A stretch of 64,000 nt of DNA from Ga0077530 sp035565975 (lineage in GTDB: Bacteria; Pseudomonadota; Alphaproteobacteria; Rhizobiales; Hyphomicrobiaceae), in assembly GCA_035565975.1 (NCBI GenBank), contig DATMRT010000096.1, positions 35,313 to 99,312 on the forward strand, given 5' to 3'. Both the position numbers and the translations under genes were made by a program. The notes below the pieces were generated by a model. The model was not told the origin of the DNA and searched no databases. It saw nothing but the letters and a program-made list of their open reading frames with translations. Below are positions 42,067-51,612 of this stretch, in pieces (the stretch's first letter is position 1; every line of letters begins with the position of its first letter).

Positions 42067-43221
42067 TCAGGCGATCCTCTTCTGGGTGCTGCGCGCGGCA
42101 AGCAGGAAGAGCACGGCGCCGATCAGCAGCATGATCGCGATATCGCGCAGGAACATCGGCCAGATATCACCGGCGAGGAACACCGTCTGCAGGCTCGGGA
42201 TGAGATAGCGCGCCGGCACGATCATGGTGACCCACTGGATGACGGTCGGCATCGAGCTGATCTCGAACAGGAAGCCCGAGAGGAGGAAGGCAGGAAGAAA
42301 GGCCGAAATGAGCGCCACCTGCGAGGCGAGGAACTGGTTCTTGGTCGCCGCCGAGATCAGCAGCCCCTGGCCGAGCGCCGGGACGAGGAAGGATGCGCTG
42401 AGCGCGTAGAGCGCCAGCAGCGAGCCGCGGAAGGGCACGCCGAACAGGAGAACGGCGAGGGCCACGCACAGCGTCATCGAGGTCAGGCCAAGCAGGAAGT
42501 ACGGCAGGATCTTCCCGGCGAGCAGTTCGGTCGCGGTGACGGGCGTCGCCATGATGGCTTCCATGGTGCCGCGTTCCCACTCCCGCGCGACGACGAGCGA
42601 CGTGAGCAGCGTGCCGACGAGCGTCATGACGATGGCGATCGAGCCCGGCACGAGGAAGTTGCGGCTCTTGAGCTCCGCGTTGAACCAGAAGCGCTGCTCG
42701 ACGCTGATAGGCGGCGGGTGCGCTGCGACCTCGGCGCCGCGTAGTGCGGCCCAGTTCGCGACCACGCCTTGCGTGTAATTCTGCACGAAGCTCGCCGTAT
42801 TGGGGTCCGATCCGTCGACGATGACCTGGATCGAGGGGTTCTTCTGCGCGGCAAAGTCGCTCGTGAACGTCGCCGGCACGATAATGAGCCCGCGGACGCG
42901 GCCGAGCACGAGGGCTTCCTCGAAATCGCGCCGGTCACGGCCGATGGATACCTCGAAGTAGCGCGACGCCTGGAAACTTGCCGCGAGGTCCTGTGTCAGC
43001 GGTGTCTGGGATTCGATGACGAGGCCGACACGCGTGCGCGCGGTATCGAGCGAAACGCCATAGCCGAAGAGGAAGAGCAGTACCGCCGGCAGAACGAACG
43101 CGATCAGGATGCTGCTCGGGTCGCGTACGATCTGCAGGCTCTCCTTGCGCACGAGCGTCGCGAGGCGCTGGGCCGATCCGCGCCAATCCTCCTTGCCGAC
43201 GCCGTGCGCTGTCGCTGTCAT
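42067..43221 (-). CDS. ybhS: ABC-2 type exporter permease (YbhS-like)
   Basis: 384 residues. ATLVRKESLQIVRDPSSILIAFVLPAVLLFLFGYGVSLD is the typical first helix region; a periplasmic domain (about 60-190) and five C-terminal helices follow, with VAREWERGTMEAIMATPVTATELLAGKI as coupling helix. It overlaps the YbhF-like gene by four bases (ATGA). Paralogous with the YbhR-like permease, as in Escherichia coli. Confidence 0.9.
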   Translation of the reverse strand: MTATAHGVGKEDWRGSAQRLATLVRKESLQIVRDPSSILIAFVLPAVLLFLFGYGVSLDTARTRVGLVIESQTPLTQDLAASFQASRYFEVSIGRDRRDFEEALVLGRVRGLIIVPATFTSDFAAQKNPSIQVIVDGSDPNTASFVQNYTQGVVANWAALRGAEVAAHPPPISVEQRFWFNAELKSRNFLVPGSIAIVMTLVGTLLTSLVVAREWERGTMEAIMATPVTATELLAGKILPYFLLGLTSMTLCVALAVLLFGVPFRGSLLALYALSASFLVPALGQGLLISAATKNQFLASQVALISAFLPAFLLSGFLFEISSMPTVIQWVTMIVPARYLIPSLQTVFLAGDIWPMFLRDIAIMLLIGAVLFLLAARSTQKRIA

Positions 43222-44975
43222 GCAGCCGCCCTCTCGTTGGCGCCGAGCACGAGGGCGATGAAGGCATCCTCCATGGTCGGGTCGGGGTTCTCAGGCGTAG
43301 CAACGCTTGCCTTGAGCGCATCGGGCGTGCCGAGCGCGATCGCGCGCCCCTGGTTGATGAGCGCGATGCGGTCGCAGTACTCGGCTTCGTCCATGAAGTG
43401 CGTCGTGACGAGGACCGTGATGCCCTTCTCGACGAGGCCGTTGATGTGGGTCCAGAACTCGCGCCGCGTGATCGGATCGACGCCGGAGGTCGGCTCATCG
43501 AGGAAGAGCGCGTCCGGCTCGTGCATGACGGCACAGGCGAGCGCGAGGCGCTGCTTGAGACCGAGCGGCAGGTCCTTGGCGTTCGACGCAGCGTGCGGGC
43601 CGAGGTCGAAGATCTCCGTCATGAGCTGAGTGCGATCGCGCTTCAGTGTCCCCGCGAGGCCGTAGACGCCGGCAAAGAAGGCGAGGTTCTGAGCGACGCT
43701 CAAGTCGCCGTAGAGCGAGAATTTCTGCGCCATGTAGCCGAGGCGGTTGCGGGCTTCCGCGCCATCGCGCCTCAGATCGAAACCGGCGACGCGTCCCTCG
43801 CCGAGCGTGGGTTTCAGGAGGCCACAGAGCATCTTGAAAGTGGTGGACTTGCCGGCGCCATTGGGGCCGAGCAGGCCGAAGATCTCGCCGCGCGGCACAT
43901 CGAATGTGATGTCGGCAGCCGCCGTGAAATCGCCGAAGCGTTTGGTCAGGCCCTTGGCCTCGATCACAGGGTGACCATTGCCTGCAGGGCGGGGACGCGT
44001 CTCCTCCGCGAGCTTCGAGCGCCCGTCGGGCCCGCCACCGAGCATGTCGACGAAGGCATCCTCGAAGCGCGGCGATGTCGGCGCGATGCGCGCTTCGCCG
44101 CCTCCGACATCTGCGAGCAGCGCCTCGGGATCGGTTCCGCTCTTCAGAACGAGCCGGATGGCCTCGCCCTGAATGATGCCATCGACGACGTTCTCGTCAT
44201 CGAGCACGCGCGTCAGGGCAGCGCGACGCCGGCCTGCAATGCCGGAAAGCTTGAAGACGCGCCCATCGACGCGCTCGGTGAGTTCGGAGGGGACACCCGA
44301 GAACAGAAGCTTGCCCTGGTTCAGCAGCAGCACGCGGTCGCAGGCTTCCGCTTCGTCGAGATAGGCCGTCGACCAGAGCACGCCGATGCCTTCAGCGGTC
44401 AGTGCCTCGACCATCTTCCAGAGATCGCGGCGCGAGATCGGATCGACGCCGACGCCCGGCTCGTCGAGCAGGAGGAGACGCGGCTTCTTCAGGAGTGCGC
44501 ACGCAAGACCGAGCTTCTGCTTCATGCCGCCTGAGAGGTTGCCGGCAAGGCGCGCCGTGAAGCGTTTGAGGTCGGTGAAGGTCAGCAGCTCGTCGAAGAC
44601 GGCGGGCCGCTCGACCTTCGCCAGGCCGCGCAGGTCGGCATAGAGATCGAGGTTTTCCCGAACGGAGAGGTCCTCGTAGAGGCCGAAGCGCTGCGGCATG
44701 TGCCCGATCGCGGCGTGAATGCGCGCAGCATCGGTGCGCGTGTCGTAGCCGAGCACTTCGATCGTTCCGGCATCGGGCAGCATGAGCCCTGTCATCAGCC
44801 GGATGAGCGTTGTCTTGCCTGCGCCGTCGGGCCCGACGAGGCCGGTGATCTCGCCGCTGTTGATGGAAGCCGTGATGTCATCGAGCGCCGGCGGCGCATT
44901 GCCGAATGTCCTGGTGATGCCGGCAATACGGACCGCTTCAGGCTTTGCGCTTCCGCCGTCGGACGCCTTCGTCAT
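43218..44975 (-). CDS. ybhF: Tandem ABC ATP-binding protein (YbhF-like)
   Basis: 585 residues with two nucleotide-binding domains. NBD1: Walker A GPDGAGKTTLIRLM, signature LSGGMKQKLGLACALL, Walker B LLLLDEPGVGVDP. NBD2 (from about residue 330): Walker A GPNGAGKSTTFKML, degenerate signature LPLGLKQRLALACAVM, Walker B LFLDEPTSGVDP and H-loop TTHFMDEA. The H-loop position of NBD1 reads STAYLDEA, so its switch His is replaced. The asymmetry is known in YbhF. It powers the YbhRS permeases and overlaps the HlyD gene by four bases. Confidence 0.92.
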   Translation of the reverse strand: MTKASDGGSAKPEAVRIAGITRTFGNAPPALDDITASINSGEITGLVGPDGAGKTTLIRLMTGLMLPDAGTIEVLGYDTRTDAARIHAAIGHMPQRFGLYEDLSVRENLDLYADLRGLAKVERPAVFDELLTFTDLKRFTARLAGNLSGGMKQKLGLACALLKKPRLLLLDEPGVGVDPISRRDLWKMVEALTAEGIGVLWSTAYLDEAEACDRVLLLNQGKLLFSGVPSELTERVDGRVFKLSGIAGRRRAALTRVLDDENVVDGIIQGEAIRLVLKSGTDPEALLADVGGGEARIAPTSPRFEDAFVDMLGGGPDGRSKLAEETRPRPAGNGHPVIEAKGLTKRFGDFTAAADITFDVPRGEIFGLLGPNGAGKSTTFKMLCGLLKPTLGEGRVAGFDLRRDGAEARNRLGYMAQKFSLYGDLSVAQNLAFFAGVYGLAGTLKRDRTQLMTEIFDLGPHAASNAKDLPLGLKQRLALACAVMHEPDALFLDEPTSGVDPITRREFWTHINGLVEKGITVLVTTHFMDEAEYCDRIALINQGRAIALGTPDALKASVATPENPDPTMEDAFIALVLGANERAAA

Positions 44976-45982
44976 GATCCACCTGCGCCATCCTTGCCGA
45001 GGGGGATCCGCACCGTCACCGGCATGCCCTGACGCAGGCCATTGCGGTCCTGATCGACGACCACGCGCAGGCGGTAGACGAGATCGGTGCGCAGCTCCGG
45101 CGTCTCAACGGACTTCGGCGTGAACTCGGCAACCGGCGAGATGAATCCGATTGTGCCACTGTAAGGCTTGCCCGGCTCGCTGTCGGCGAGCACCTCGACC
45201 TTCATGCCCGTTCGGATGCGGCCGAGATTCGGCTCCGCGATGTAGGCGCGCACCCAGACCGGCGTTGCGAGCGAGAGCACGTAGACGATGTCGCTCGGCC
45301 CCACGATCGCGCCCGGCTCGCGGACGCGCGAGAGGATCACGCCGTCAGCAGGCGCATTCAGCGTCGCGTCCTTGAGGGCCGTCTGCGCCGCAGCGAGACT
45401 GGCCTCGCTCGCCTGCAGGTTTGCTCGCGCCGCCGCGATGTCCTCGGGTCGCGTTCCTTGCTCGAGGAGGCGCAGAGCCTCGAGCGCCGATTGCGTGCGC
45501 GCAACCGCCATGTCACGCGCGGCCTTGGCCGTATCGAGCGCAGCTTCCGAGACGGCGCCGGTCGGTCGCAGGCGGGCGGAGCGTTCATAGGCGAGCTGGG
45601 CATTCTGCTGGTCCGCCACGCGCTCCTGGTGGACGGCGCGGGCTTGGTCGATCTCGGCCTCGCGCGGGCCGGCTTCGAGCTTCTGAAGCGTGGCGCGCGC
45701 GGCTTCCACCTGCGCCTCGGCAACGCGGATCTGGTCCTGGTAGGGCTGCGCATCGAGACTGGCGAGACGGTCGCCGGCCTTGACCCCGTCGCCCTCGTCG
45801 ACCAAGGCTTCGGCGATACGCCCGCTGACACGGAAGCCGAGCTGGACCTGCCGGATGTCCACGTTGCCGTAAAGTGTGAGGTTCGGCCCGCTCTCGCGGC
45901 CGCCAAAGCCAAAGAGCCCGCTCCACCAGGCGATGACGGCAGCAAGAGCAACCGCGATGATCGCGAGCGCCTTCCTGTTCAT
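44972..45982 (-). CDS. ybhG: HlyD/MFP periplasmic adaptor (YbhG-like)
   Basis: 336 residues. N-terminal signal anchor (ALAIIAVALAAVIAWWSGLFGF), lipoyl-type halves VRVSGRIAEALVDEGDGVKAGDRLASLD and LNAPADGVILSRVREPGAIV, and an alpha-helical hairpin between them (about residues 85-205). The barrel follows (VWVRAYIAEPNLGRIRTGMKVEV). It connects the inner-membrane exporter to an outer-membrane channel. It overlaps the TetR gene by four bases. Confidence 0.92.
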   Translation of the reverse strand: MNRKALAIIAVALAAVIAWWSGLFGFGGRESGPNLTLYGNVDIRQVQLGFRVSGRIAEALVDEGDGVKAGDRLASLDAQPYQDQIRVAEAQVEAARATLQKLEAGPREAEIDQARAVHQERVADQQNAQLAYERSARLRPTGAVSEAALDTAKAARDMAVARTQSALEALRLLEQGTRPEDIAAARANLQASEASLAAAQTALKDATLNAPADGVILSRVREPGAIVGPSDIVYVLSLATPVWVRAYIAEPNLGRIRTGMKVEVLADSEPGKPYSGTIGFISPVAEFTPKSVETPELRTDLVYRLRVVVDQDRNGLRQGMPVTVRIPLGKDGAGGS

Positions 45983-46686
45983 TTCACGCCTCCGCTATCG
46001 AGCGAGCGCACGATGTCGCTGACGAGTTCCCGGATCGCATCGAGTTCACGCGGCCCCATTTGGGACCAGTCGAGCTGGCGCAGGGCGGCGGCGTTGGCTA
46101 CGCGGAACACCATCACGCTGCCGATGACCGAGAGCGCTCTGAGGCCAACTCTTTCCGAAGTCGGCGGCGCGCTAAGAAGAATGCCGACAAGGCGGCGGAT
46201 GGCTTCGAGCATAGGACGCATGACGCCGTCGTAGACCTTCGAGAAAGCCTCGGTCGGCGCCATCTGCTCGCGGATCAGAAAGCGGGCCCAGGGGCGCGAG
46301 CGCTCGCTCACCATGACCTCGGCAAGGGTGTGCAGCAGGATCGTCAGCAGCTCGCGTGCTTCGTCGCGGGTGACGGGGCGCCCCTCGGCCTGGATCTCGG
46401 CGAGGCGTGCCTGGACCTGCTGGCGGCGGCTGCCGACGTGGCTCGAGATCAGCGTGGCCAGATGCTCGGCGGCCGCGAGGTAAAGCCCTTCCTTGCCGCC
46501 GAAATAGTACGGGATGGCCTGCAGGTTCACGCCCGCCGCCGATGCGAGCGCCCGCGTGGTGGTGCCATCGAAGCCGTATTGGCCGAACACGTCGATCGCG
46601 GCCGTCAGCAGCTTCTGGCGTGTGGCATCGCCGCGTTCGCCAGCGCTCTCATCGGGACCAGGAGCTGATCTTTTGGAATCTCTCAT
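45979..46686 (-). CDS. cecR: TetR-family regulator (CecR-like) of the ybh operon
   Basis: 235 residues. The HTH is at about residues 25-70 (TRQKLLTAAIDVFGQYGFDGTTTRALASAAGVNLQAIPYYFGGKEGLYLAAAEHL) and a DUF1956-type ligand domain follows, as in CecR. First gene of the five-gene operon, and directly downstream of a perfect palindrome (46702-46730), so it most likely represses its own operon. In E. coli, CecR controls ybhGFSR and affects cefoperazone and chloramphenicol sensitivity. Confidence 0.9.
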   Translation of the reverse strand: MRDSKRSAPGPDESAGERGDATRQKLLTAAIDVFGQYGFDGTTTRALASAAGVNLQAIPYYFGGKEGLYLAAAEHLATLISSHVGSRRQQVQARLAEIQAEGRPVTRDEARELLTILLHTLAEVMVSERSRPWARFLIREQMAPTEAFSKVYDGVMRPMLEAIRRLVGILLSAPPTSERVGLRALSVIGSVMVFRVANAAALRQLDWSQMGPRELDAIRELVSDIVRSLDSGGVK

Positions 46687-46701
46687 GCCGCACGGCTTAT
46701 T

Positions 46702-46730
46702 TCATTCGATTGAATTAGTCAATCGAATGA
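46702..46730. promoter_or_regulatory. Candidate CecR/TetR operator: perfect 12-bp palindrome
   Basis: TCATTCGATTGA (46702-46713) and TCAATCGAATGA (46719-46730) are exact inverted copies with spacer ATTAG. The site is 16 bp upstream of the TetR start codon and AT-rich, the usual position for an autoregulatory TetR operator. It lies also about 160 bp before the divergent penicillin acylase gene. Confidence 0.8.
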
Positions 46731-46889
46731 TTTATTCACAACTCCGTTACGGGCGAATGCAGAACGCTTTGCGCGCTGGAGAATTGAGGGACCGGACGAT
46801 TTGGGTGCTGACGCCCCCGTGACATCGGGGCGGAACTGGCGCACTGGTGCCCGACCACCTGTCGTGCCGCAGCCGTCTCCACAAGAGCC

Positions 46890-49313
46890 TTGCCGATGCC
46901 CCTCAGCACACCCGCCGAGCCCGAGCCGATCACGCGCCGGTGGGGCGTTTGGCTTCGTCGAACGATTCTGGGGCTCGTCGCGCTGGCCCTGGTTGGCGGC
47001 GCCAGCGCGTGGATGGCCCTCAGGGGAAGCCTCGCGCGCCTCGATGGTGAGGTAACGCTGCCGAACTTCAAGCATCCGGTGAATATCTCTCGCGATGCCC
47101 AAGGCGTCGTGACGATCGAGGCGGAGACCGAGGCCGATGCCGTTCGCGCGCTCGGCTTCATCCATGCGCAGGAGCGCTACTTCGAGATGGATCTCGCCCG
47201 GCGCAGCGCGGCCGGTGAGCTCGCCGCGCTCTTGGGTCCGGCTGCACTTCCCATCGATCTCGGGCGGCGTGTCCACCGCTTGCGTGCGCGTGTCGCCATG
47301 CACACCGGAGAGGCTGACCTGCTCGGCAAGCGGCGCCAGCTCCTCGAAGTCTATGCGGCTGGCGTCAATGCCGGGCTCGGTGCCCTCTCCGTGCGGCCGT
47401 GGCCCTATCTCATTCTGCGTCAGCAGCCCGCTGCCTGGACGGCCGAAGACACGGTACTCGCCGCGAATGCGCTGTATTTCGACCTGCAGGGCTATCATCC
47501 CTTCGCGCGGCTCGCGCTCTGGCGACTGAGCCGTGCGCTGCCGGCGCCTCTCTTTGCGATGCTCAATCATGGCGGGACGCGATGGGATGCGCCGCTCATC
47601 GGTGAGGGGCTTGGCGACGCACCGCTGCCGGGGCCCGAGGCCATCGATCTGCGCCGTCTGCCGAACGGCACAAAGTCCGGAGCCATTGCCGGCGGCGCAA
47701 GCGCGCCCGGCAGCAATAATCTCGCAGTCTCCGGCGCGCTGACCAAGGACGGCCGAGCCATCGTCGGCGGCGACATGCATCTCAATCTGCGGGCACCGAG
47801 TGTCTGGTTCCGCGCGCGGTTGATCTACCCGGATGCCCACGCACCGGGTGGCCGGATGGACGTCTCGGGCTTTACGTTTCCCGGCATTCCGGGCGTGATC
47901 GCGGGGAGCACCGGGCACGTCGCCTGGGCCGTCACGAACGGCTACGCCGACACCTCTCAGTGGGCACTCATGCCGCCATGTACGGGCACGCCGGCTCAAT
48001 GCGGCATCACCGAGCACCGCGAGACGATCGAAGTCGCGGGCGCCGCGTCCGAGGTGCTCGTCGTGAGGGAGACGGATTGGGGTCCTATTTTGCGACAGGA
48101 GCCGGATGGCAGTCTTCTGGCGCTCAGATGGGTGGCGCATCTTCCTGGTGCGATCGGCAGCGGCCTTGCCGAGTTCGGCTGGGCGCGGAACCTCGACGAG
48201 CTCTTTGCCATCGCCGATCGCGCCGGATTGCCGATGCAGAACCTCGTCGCGGCCGACAGCACGGGCCGCATCGGCTGGCGACTGCTCGGTGCAGTGCCGG
48301 ACTGGCAGGCGCCGTGCAACCGGGAGGGCATCGAGCGCGTCGTCGTGCCGGCGGGCGCGTGTCCGCCATGGCCGCTCAAAACGGCGGGACTGCCTGAGCT
48401 GCGCGATCCGCCATCAGGCCGTCTCTGGACGGCTAACAATCGCGCGGATGCCGGGCCCGACGGAATGCGGTTCGGCTATATCGGGCGCGATCAAAGCGCG
48501 CGCGCGCATCAGATTCGCGATGGGCTCATGGCACGCGACAAGTTCAACGAGCGCGACATCCTCGCCATCGAGCTCGATGATCGCGCGATCTTTCTCGAGC
48601 CTTGGTGGAAACTGCTGCGCACGGTGCTCGCGGGTGCGCAAGGCGATCCCCTACTCATGCGGCTCGAGGCGGCCTCGCAGAAATGGGAGGGCCGCGCATC
48701 GGTCGACTCCGTCAGCTATCTCCTCACGCGGCGCTTCCGCAACGCAGTCGAGCGGCGCGTCACATCCATGCTGCTCGGCGCATTCCCGCAGGCGAGCGCC
48801 AATGGTGCGGGGCAGCTTCTGCTCGGGCAGACGGAAGGCTGGCTCTGGCCGCTCGTGACGACAAAGCCTGCGCACTTGCTGAGCCCCGGGCACCCCTCAT
48901 GGGACGACCTGCTCGCCGCCGCCGCCCGCGATGTCGCGCGCGATCCGGCGAACCTGACGAAGGACGGCCAATTCCGCGCATGGGGCGATCTCAATCGCGG
49001 TTCGTCGATCTGCCATCCGCTGGCGCGCGCTCTGCCCGAGATCGCGAAGCGCTACTTGTGCATGCCGGATGATCCACTCCCCGGCGACGACGACATGCCG
49101 CGCGTGCAACGACCGGCGTTTGGCGCCTCGCAGCGCATGGCCGTATCGCCCGGGCACGAGGCCGAGGGCATCATCGAGATGCCGACCGGGCAGAGCGGCC
49201 ACTTTCTCTCACCCTTCTGGCGCACGGGCCACGATGCCTGGGTGCATGGGATGCCGACGCCATTCCTGCCCGGTAAGACGGAGCATGTGCTGCGGATCGT
49301 GCCGCAGTCGTAG
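46890..49313 (+). CDS. Penicillin acylase family protein (Ntn hydrolase)
   Basis: 807 residues. An N-terminal hydrophobic segment (TILGLVALALVGGASAW) directs it to the periplasm. The alpha-chain part includes VNISRDAQGVVTIEAETEADAVRALGFIHAQERYFEMDLARRSAAGELA. The nucleophile serine that begins the beta chain after autocleavage is Ser275 in APGSNNLAVSG. Later motifs: GVIAGSTGHVAWAVTNGYAD and LWTANNRADAG with the oxyanion Asn. The enzyme cleaves amide bonds such as acyl-homoserine lactones, penicillins or acylated amino acids. Substrate unknown. It is divergent from the cecR operon. Confidence 0.92.
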   Translation: MPMPLSTPAEPEPITRRWGVWLRRTILGLVALALVGGASAWMALRGSLARLDGEVTLPNFKHPVNISRDAQGVVTIEAETEADAVRALGFIHAQERYFEMDLARRSAAGELAALLGPAALPIDLGRRVHRLRARVAMHTGEADLLGKRRQLLEVYAAGVNAGLGALSVRPWPYLILRQQPAAWTAEDTVLAANALYFDLQGYHPFARLALWRLSRALPAPLFAMLNHGGTRWDAPLIGEGLGDAPLPGPEAIDLRRLPNGTKSGAIAGGASAPGSNNLAVSGALTKDGRAIVGGDMHLNLRAPSVWFRARLIYPDAHAPGGRMDVSGFTFPGIPGVIAGSTGHVAWAVTNGYADTSQWALMPPCTGTPAQCGITEHRETIEVAGAASEVLVVRETDWGPILRQEPDGSLLALRWVAHLPGAIGSGLAEFGWARNLDELFAIADRAGLPMQNLVAADSTGRIGWRLLGAVPDWQAPCNREGIERVVVPAGACPPWPLKTAGLPELRDPPSGRLWTANNRADAGPDGMRFGYIGRDQSARAHQIRDGLMARDKFNERDILAIELDDRAIFLEPWWKLLRTVLAGAQGDPLLMRLEAASQKWEGRASVDSVSYLLTRRFRNAVERRVTSMLLGAFPQASANGAGQLLLGQTEGWLWPLVTTKPAHLLSPGHPSWDDLLAAAARDVARDPANLTKDGQFRAWGDLNRGSSICHPLARALPEIAKRYLCMPDDPLPGDDDMPRVQRPAFGASQRMAVSPGHEAEGIIEMPTGQSGHFLSPFWRTGHDAWVHGMPTPFLPGKTEHVLRIVPQS

Positions 49314-49327
49314 AGCCAGGCTTCAGC

Positions 49328-50824
49328 TTAAGCAGGCGTAGCACGTCGCAGCATATGCTTCTGGATCTTGCCGGCGGCCGTGCGCGGGAACTCACCGACG
49401 AACGTGATGTGCTGCGGTACCTTGTAGGCAGCGAGACGCGCGCGCGCCCATGTACGCACCGCAGCCGCATCGAGCGCCTGATCGGGGCGCAGCAGAATGT
49501 GCGCATGGCCCACTTCGCCCCACCGCGCATCGGCAACACCGATCACTGCGGCCTCGAGAATGGCCGGGTGTGCGTGGAGAACAGCCTCGACCTCGGCGGG
49601 ATACACGTTCTCGCCGCCGGATATGTACATGTCCTTGATGCGGTCGACGATGAAGTAATAGCCGTCAGCGTCGCGCCGGCCGACATCGCCGGACCTGAGC
49701 CAGTCGTCATCGAAGGCAGCAGCGGTCGCCTCCGGATTGTTGAAGTAGCCGGGCGTGATATTGGGGCCGCGGAATTGGATCTCGCCGGGCGCACCATCCG
49801 CCACGACCTTGCCCGCTGCATCGACGAGCCGAACCTCCGTCATGATCTGCGCCTTGCCGACGGAACCGATCTTTTCCTTGGCGTGAGCGGGGTCCATCAG
49901 GAAGACGGTCGGCCCGGTCTCCGTCATGCCCATGCCGTTGCACACGAGCGCGCCCTTCGCGAGGAAGGCATGGATGAGGTTCTCGGGGAGTGGCGCGCCA
50001 CCGCAGCCCCAGTGGTGAACGTGGCTGAAATCCATGCGCTGAAAACGCGGATGAAGACTGATCGCCTGATAGATCGCCGGCACACCGAAGAAGACTTTGA
50101 TCGCGCGCGCCTCGATGAGATCGAGCAGCGGATCGATGTCGAATTTCGCGAGCACGTGGCTCGTTCCGCCGCCAATGAAGACGGGAAGCGCGTGCAGGTT
50201 GATGCCGGCCGTGTGAAAGAGCGGCAGGAAGTTCACCGTGCCGTCCGCAGGGCCGATGCCTGTTGCCTGCTGCACGTTGATGTAGTTCGCGAGCGCCATG
50301 CCGGGCGTCTGGATCACGGCCTTCGGCTTGCCGGTGGTGCCGGACGTGTAGAGCAGATACCAGACGCGGTCTGTGGCCCAGGTGGTCGCGCGATCGGCGC
50401 GCGGTTGCGTCTTCCTGGCGAGCTCGTCGCATCGATCGAAACTGAGGTGGTCGATATCCGCCTCGCGGGCGACGACTTCGGCGAGTGACGCCGTCGCGGC
50501 GTCGTGCAGCAGAAGGCGCGGATCGCAGTCCGCGAGGATCGGCCTCAGCTCGCTTGCCGTCAGGCGCCAGTTGAGCGGCACGAGAATGAGCCCTGCCTTC
50601 GCTGCAGCAAAGAGCAGCGCGAAGAACATCGGCGTGTTGTGGCAAAGCACGGCCACGCGGTCGCCCTCGGCGAGCCTACGCGCTTCGAACATGGCAGCAA
50701 GGCGCTCGGCTTGACGATCGACGTCCGCGAAGGTCCAGGCTCGCCCGGTGGCGATATCCCGGAAGGCGACCGCATCCGGCGTCAGCAGTGCACGCTGGCG
50801 GGCGAAGTCGGGGATGGTGCGCAT
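49328..50824 (-). CDS. AMP-dependent acyl-CoA synthetase/ligase
   Basis: 498 residues from the ATG at 50824 (an upstream start would overlap the TetR gene). P-loop-like LLYTSGTTGKPKAVIQT, GMTETGPTVFLMD, FRGPNITPGYFNNPEATAAAF, WLRSGDVGRRDADGYYFIVDRIKDMYISGGENVYPAEVE and the C-terminal catalytic lysine PRTAAGKIQKHML. It activates a carboxylic acid (fatty or aromatic) to its CoA thioester. Genetic context with a TetR regulator and a branched-chain-type ABC importer suggests the imported acid is the substrate; this is inference. Confidence 0.92.
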   Translation of the reverse strand: MRTIPDFARQRALLTPDAVAFRDIATGRAWTFADVDRQAERLAAMFEARRLAEGDRVAVLCHNTPMFFALLFAAAKAGLILVPLNWRLTASELRPILADCDPRLLLHDAATASLAEVVAREADIDHLSFDRCDELARKTQPRADRATTWATDRVWYLLYTSGTTGKPKAVIQTPGMALANYINVQQATGIGPADGTVNFLPLFHTAGINLHALPVFIGGGTSHVLAKFDIDPLLDLIEARAIKVFFGVPAIYQAISLHPRFQRMDFSHVHHWGCGGAPLPENLIHAFLAKGALVCNGMGMTETGPTVFLMDPAHAKEKIGSVGKAQIMTEVRLVDAAGKVVADGAPGEIQFRGPNITPGYFNNPEATAAAFDDDWLRSGDVGRRDADGYYFIVDRIKDMYISGGENVYPAEVEAVLHAHPAILEAAVIGVADARWGEVGHAHILLRPDQALDAAAVRTWARARLAAYKVPQHITFVGEFPRTAAGKIQKHMLRRATPA

Positions 50825-50865
50825 ATGCCTCCGAGACCTCCCGTACTTTCGCGTGGCGGATGAAT

Positions 50866-51486
50866 TCACGCACGCCGGCGCGGCTCGAGGCCCTTCGCGA
50901 TCAGCTCGAAAGCCGCGTCCGACACCTGATCGAGCTTAGTCTTGCCGTCCCAGAGCGCATAGCGCATTCCGACCATGTCGCTGAGGCCCATCAGCGCCCA
51001 GGCCCTGACCTCGGCGTCGCCCTTTGCGATCTCCCCACGGCGCACGGCCGATTTGAGCGCGCTGGCATAGCTCCGCGCGAAGTCCTCGTAATAGCGGCGG
51101 TACACCTCGGGATCGACGAACTGCGCCTCGGCGACGACCCGATAGAGATTCGGATTGGCGCGCACGAATTCGAGGAATGCGCGAATGCCGCGTCGTTCGG
51201 CTTCGAGCCGGTCGGGCGCATCCGCGATCGAGAGCGTGAGGTGCCGTCTCAGCCGACGGCCCATGCGGAGGACGAGCTCGCGCATCACGTCCTCCTTGGT
51301 GCGGAAGTAAAGATAGAACGTGCCCTGTCCCACCTTGGCCTGGGCCGTGATCGTGCTGATCGACGCCTCGGCGAAACCGCGTCCGCCAATCTCGATCTCG
51401 GCGGCATCGAGAATGCGCTCGCGCGTGCGCTGGCCGCGCTTCGTCTTTGGCGCAGGAAGGCTCGGCGATGAATCAGGCTCTGACAT
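50866..51486 (-). CDS. TetR-family transcriptional regulator
   Basis: 206 residues. HTH at about residues 20-65: RTRERILDAAEIEIGGRGFAEASISTITAQAKVGQGTFYLYFRTKEDVMRELVLRM. The C-terminal domain is helical and ligand-binding, with no close family recognised. It is encoded 41 bp upstream of, and with, the acyl-CoA ligase gene, and divergent from the ABC importer operon. It probably controls both through the inverted repeat at 51556-51593, with an acyl-CoA or the free acid as effector. Confidence 0.88.
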   Translation of the reverse strand: MSEPDSSPSLPAPKTKRGQRTRERILDAAEIEIGGRGFAEASISTITAQAKVGQGTFYLYFRTKEDVMRELVLRMGRRLRRHLTLSIADAPDRLEAERRGIRAFLEFVRANPNLYRVVAEAQFVDPEVYRRYYEDFARSYASALKSAVRRGEIAKGDAEVRAWALMGLSDMVGMRYALWDGKTKLDQVSDAAFELIAKGLEPRRRA

Positions 51487-51555
51487 GAGTGACTTGGCCG
51501 GTTTGTGAGGTCGCCCGCAGCCGACGCATCTTGACGGTGCACTGAGGGATAGCTA

Positions 51556-51593
51556 GCCTAACATGAAACCTGACTCAAGTCTCATGTTCAGGC
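51556..51593. promoter_or_regulatory. Candidate operator between TetR and ABC importer genes
   Basis: GCCTAACATGA (51556-51566) and TCATGTTCAGGC (51582-51593) are inverted copies with a one-base insertion. A smaller pair CCTGA/TCAGG is nested. It lies in the 126 bp divergent region, 20 bp from the importer start. Confidence 0.55.
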
Positions 51594-51612
51594 TCACCCA
51601 AGGGAGGAGATC

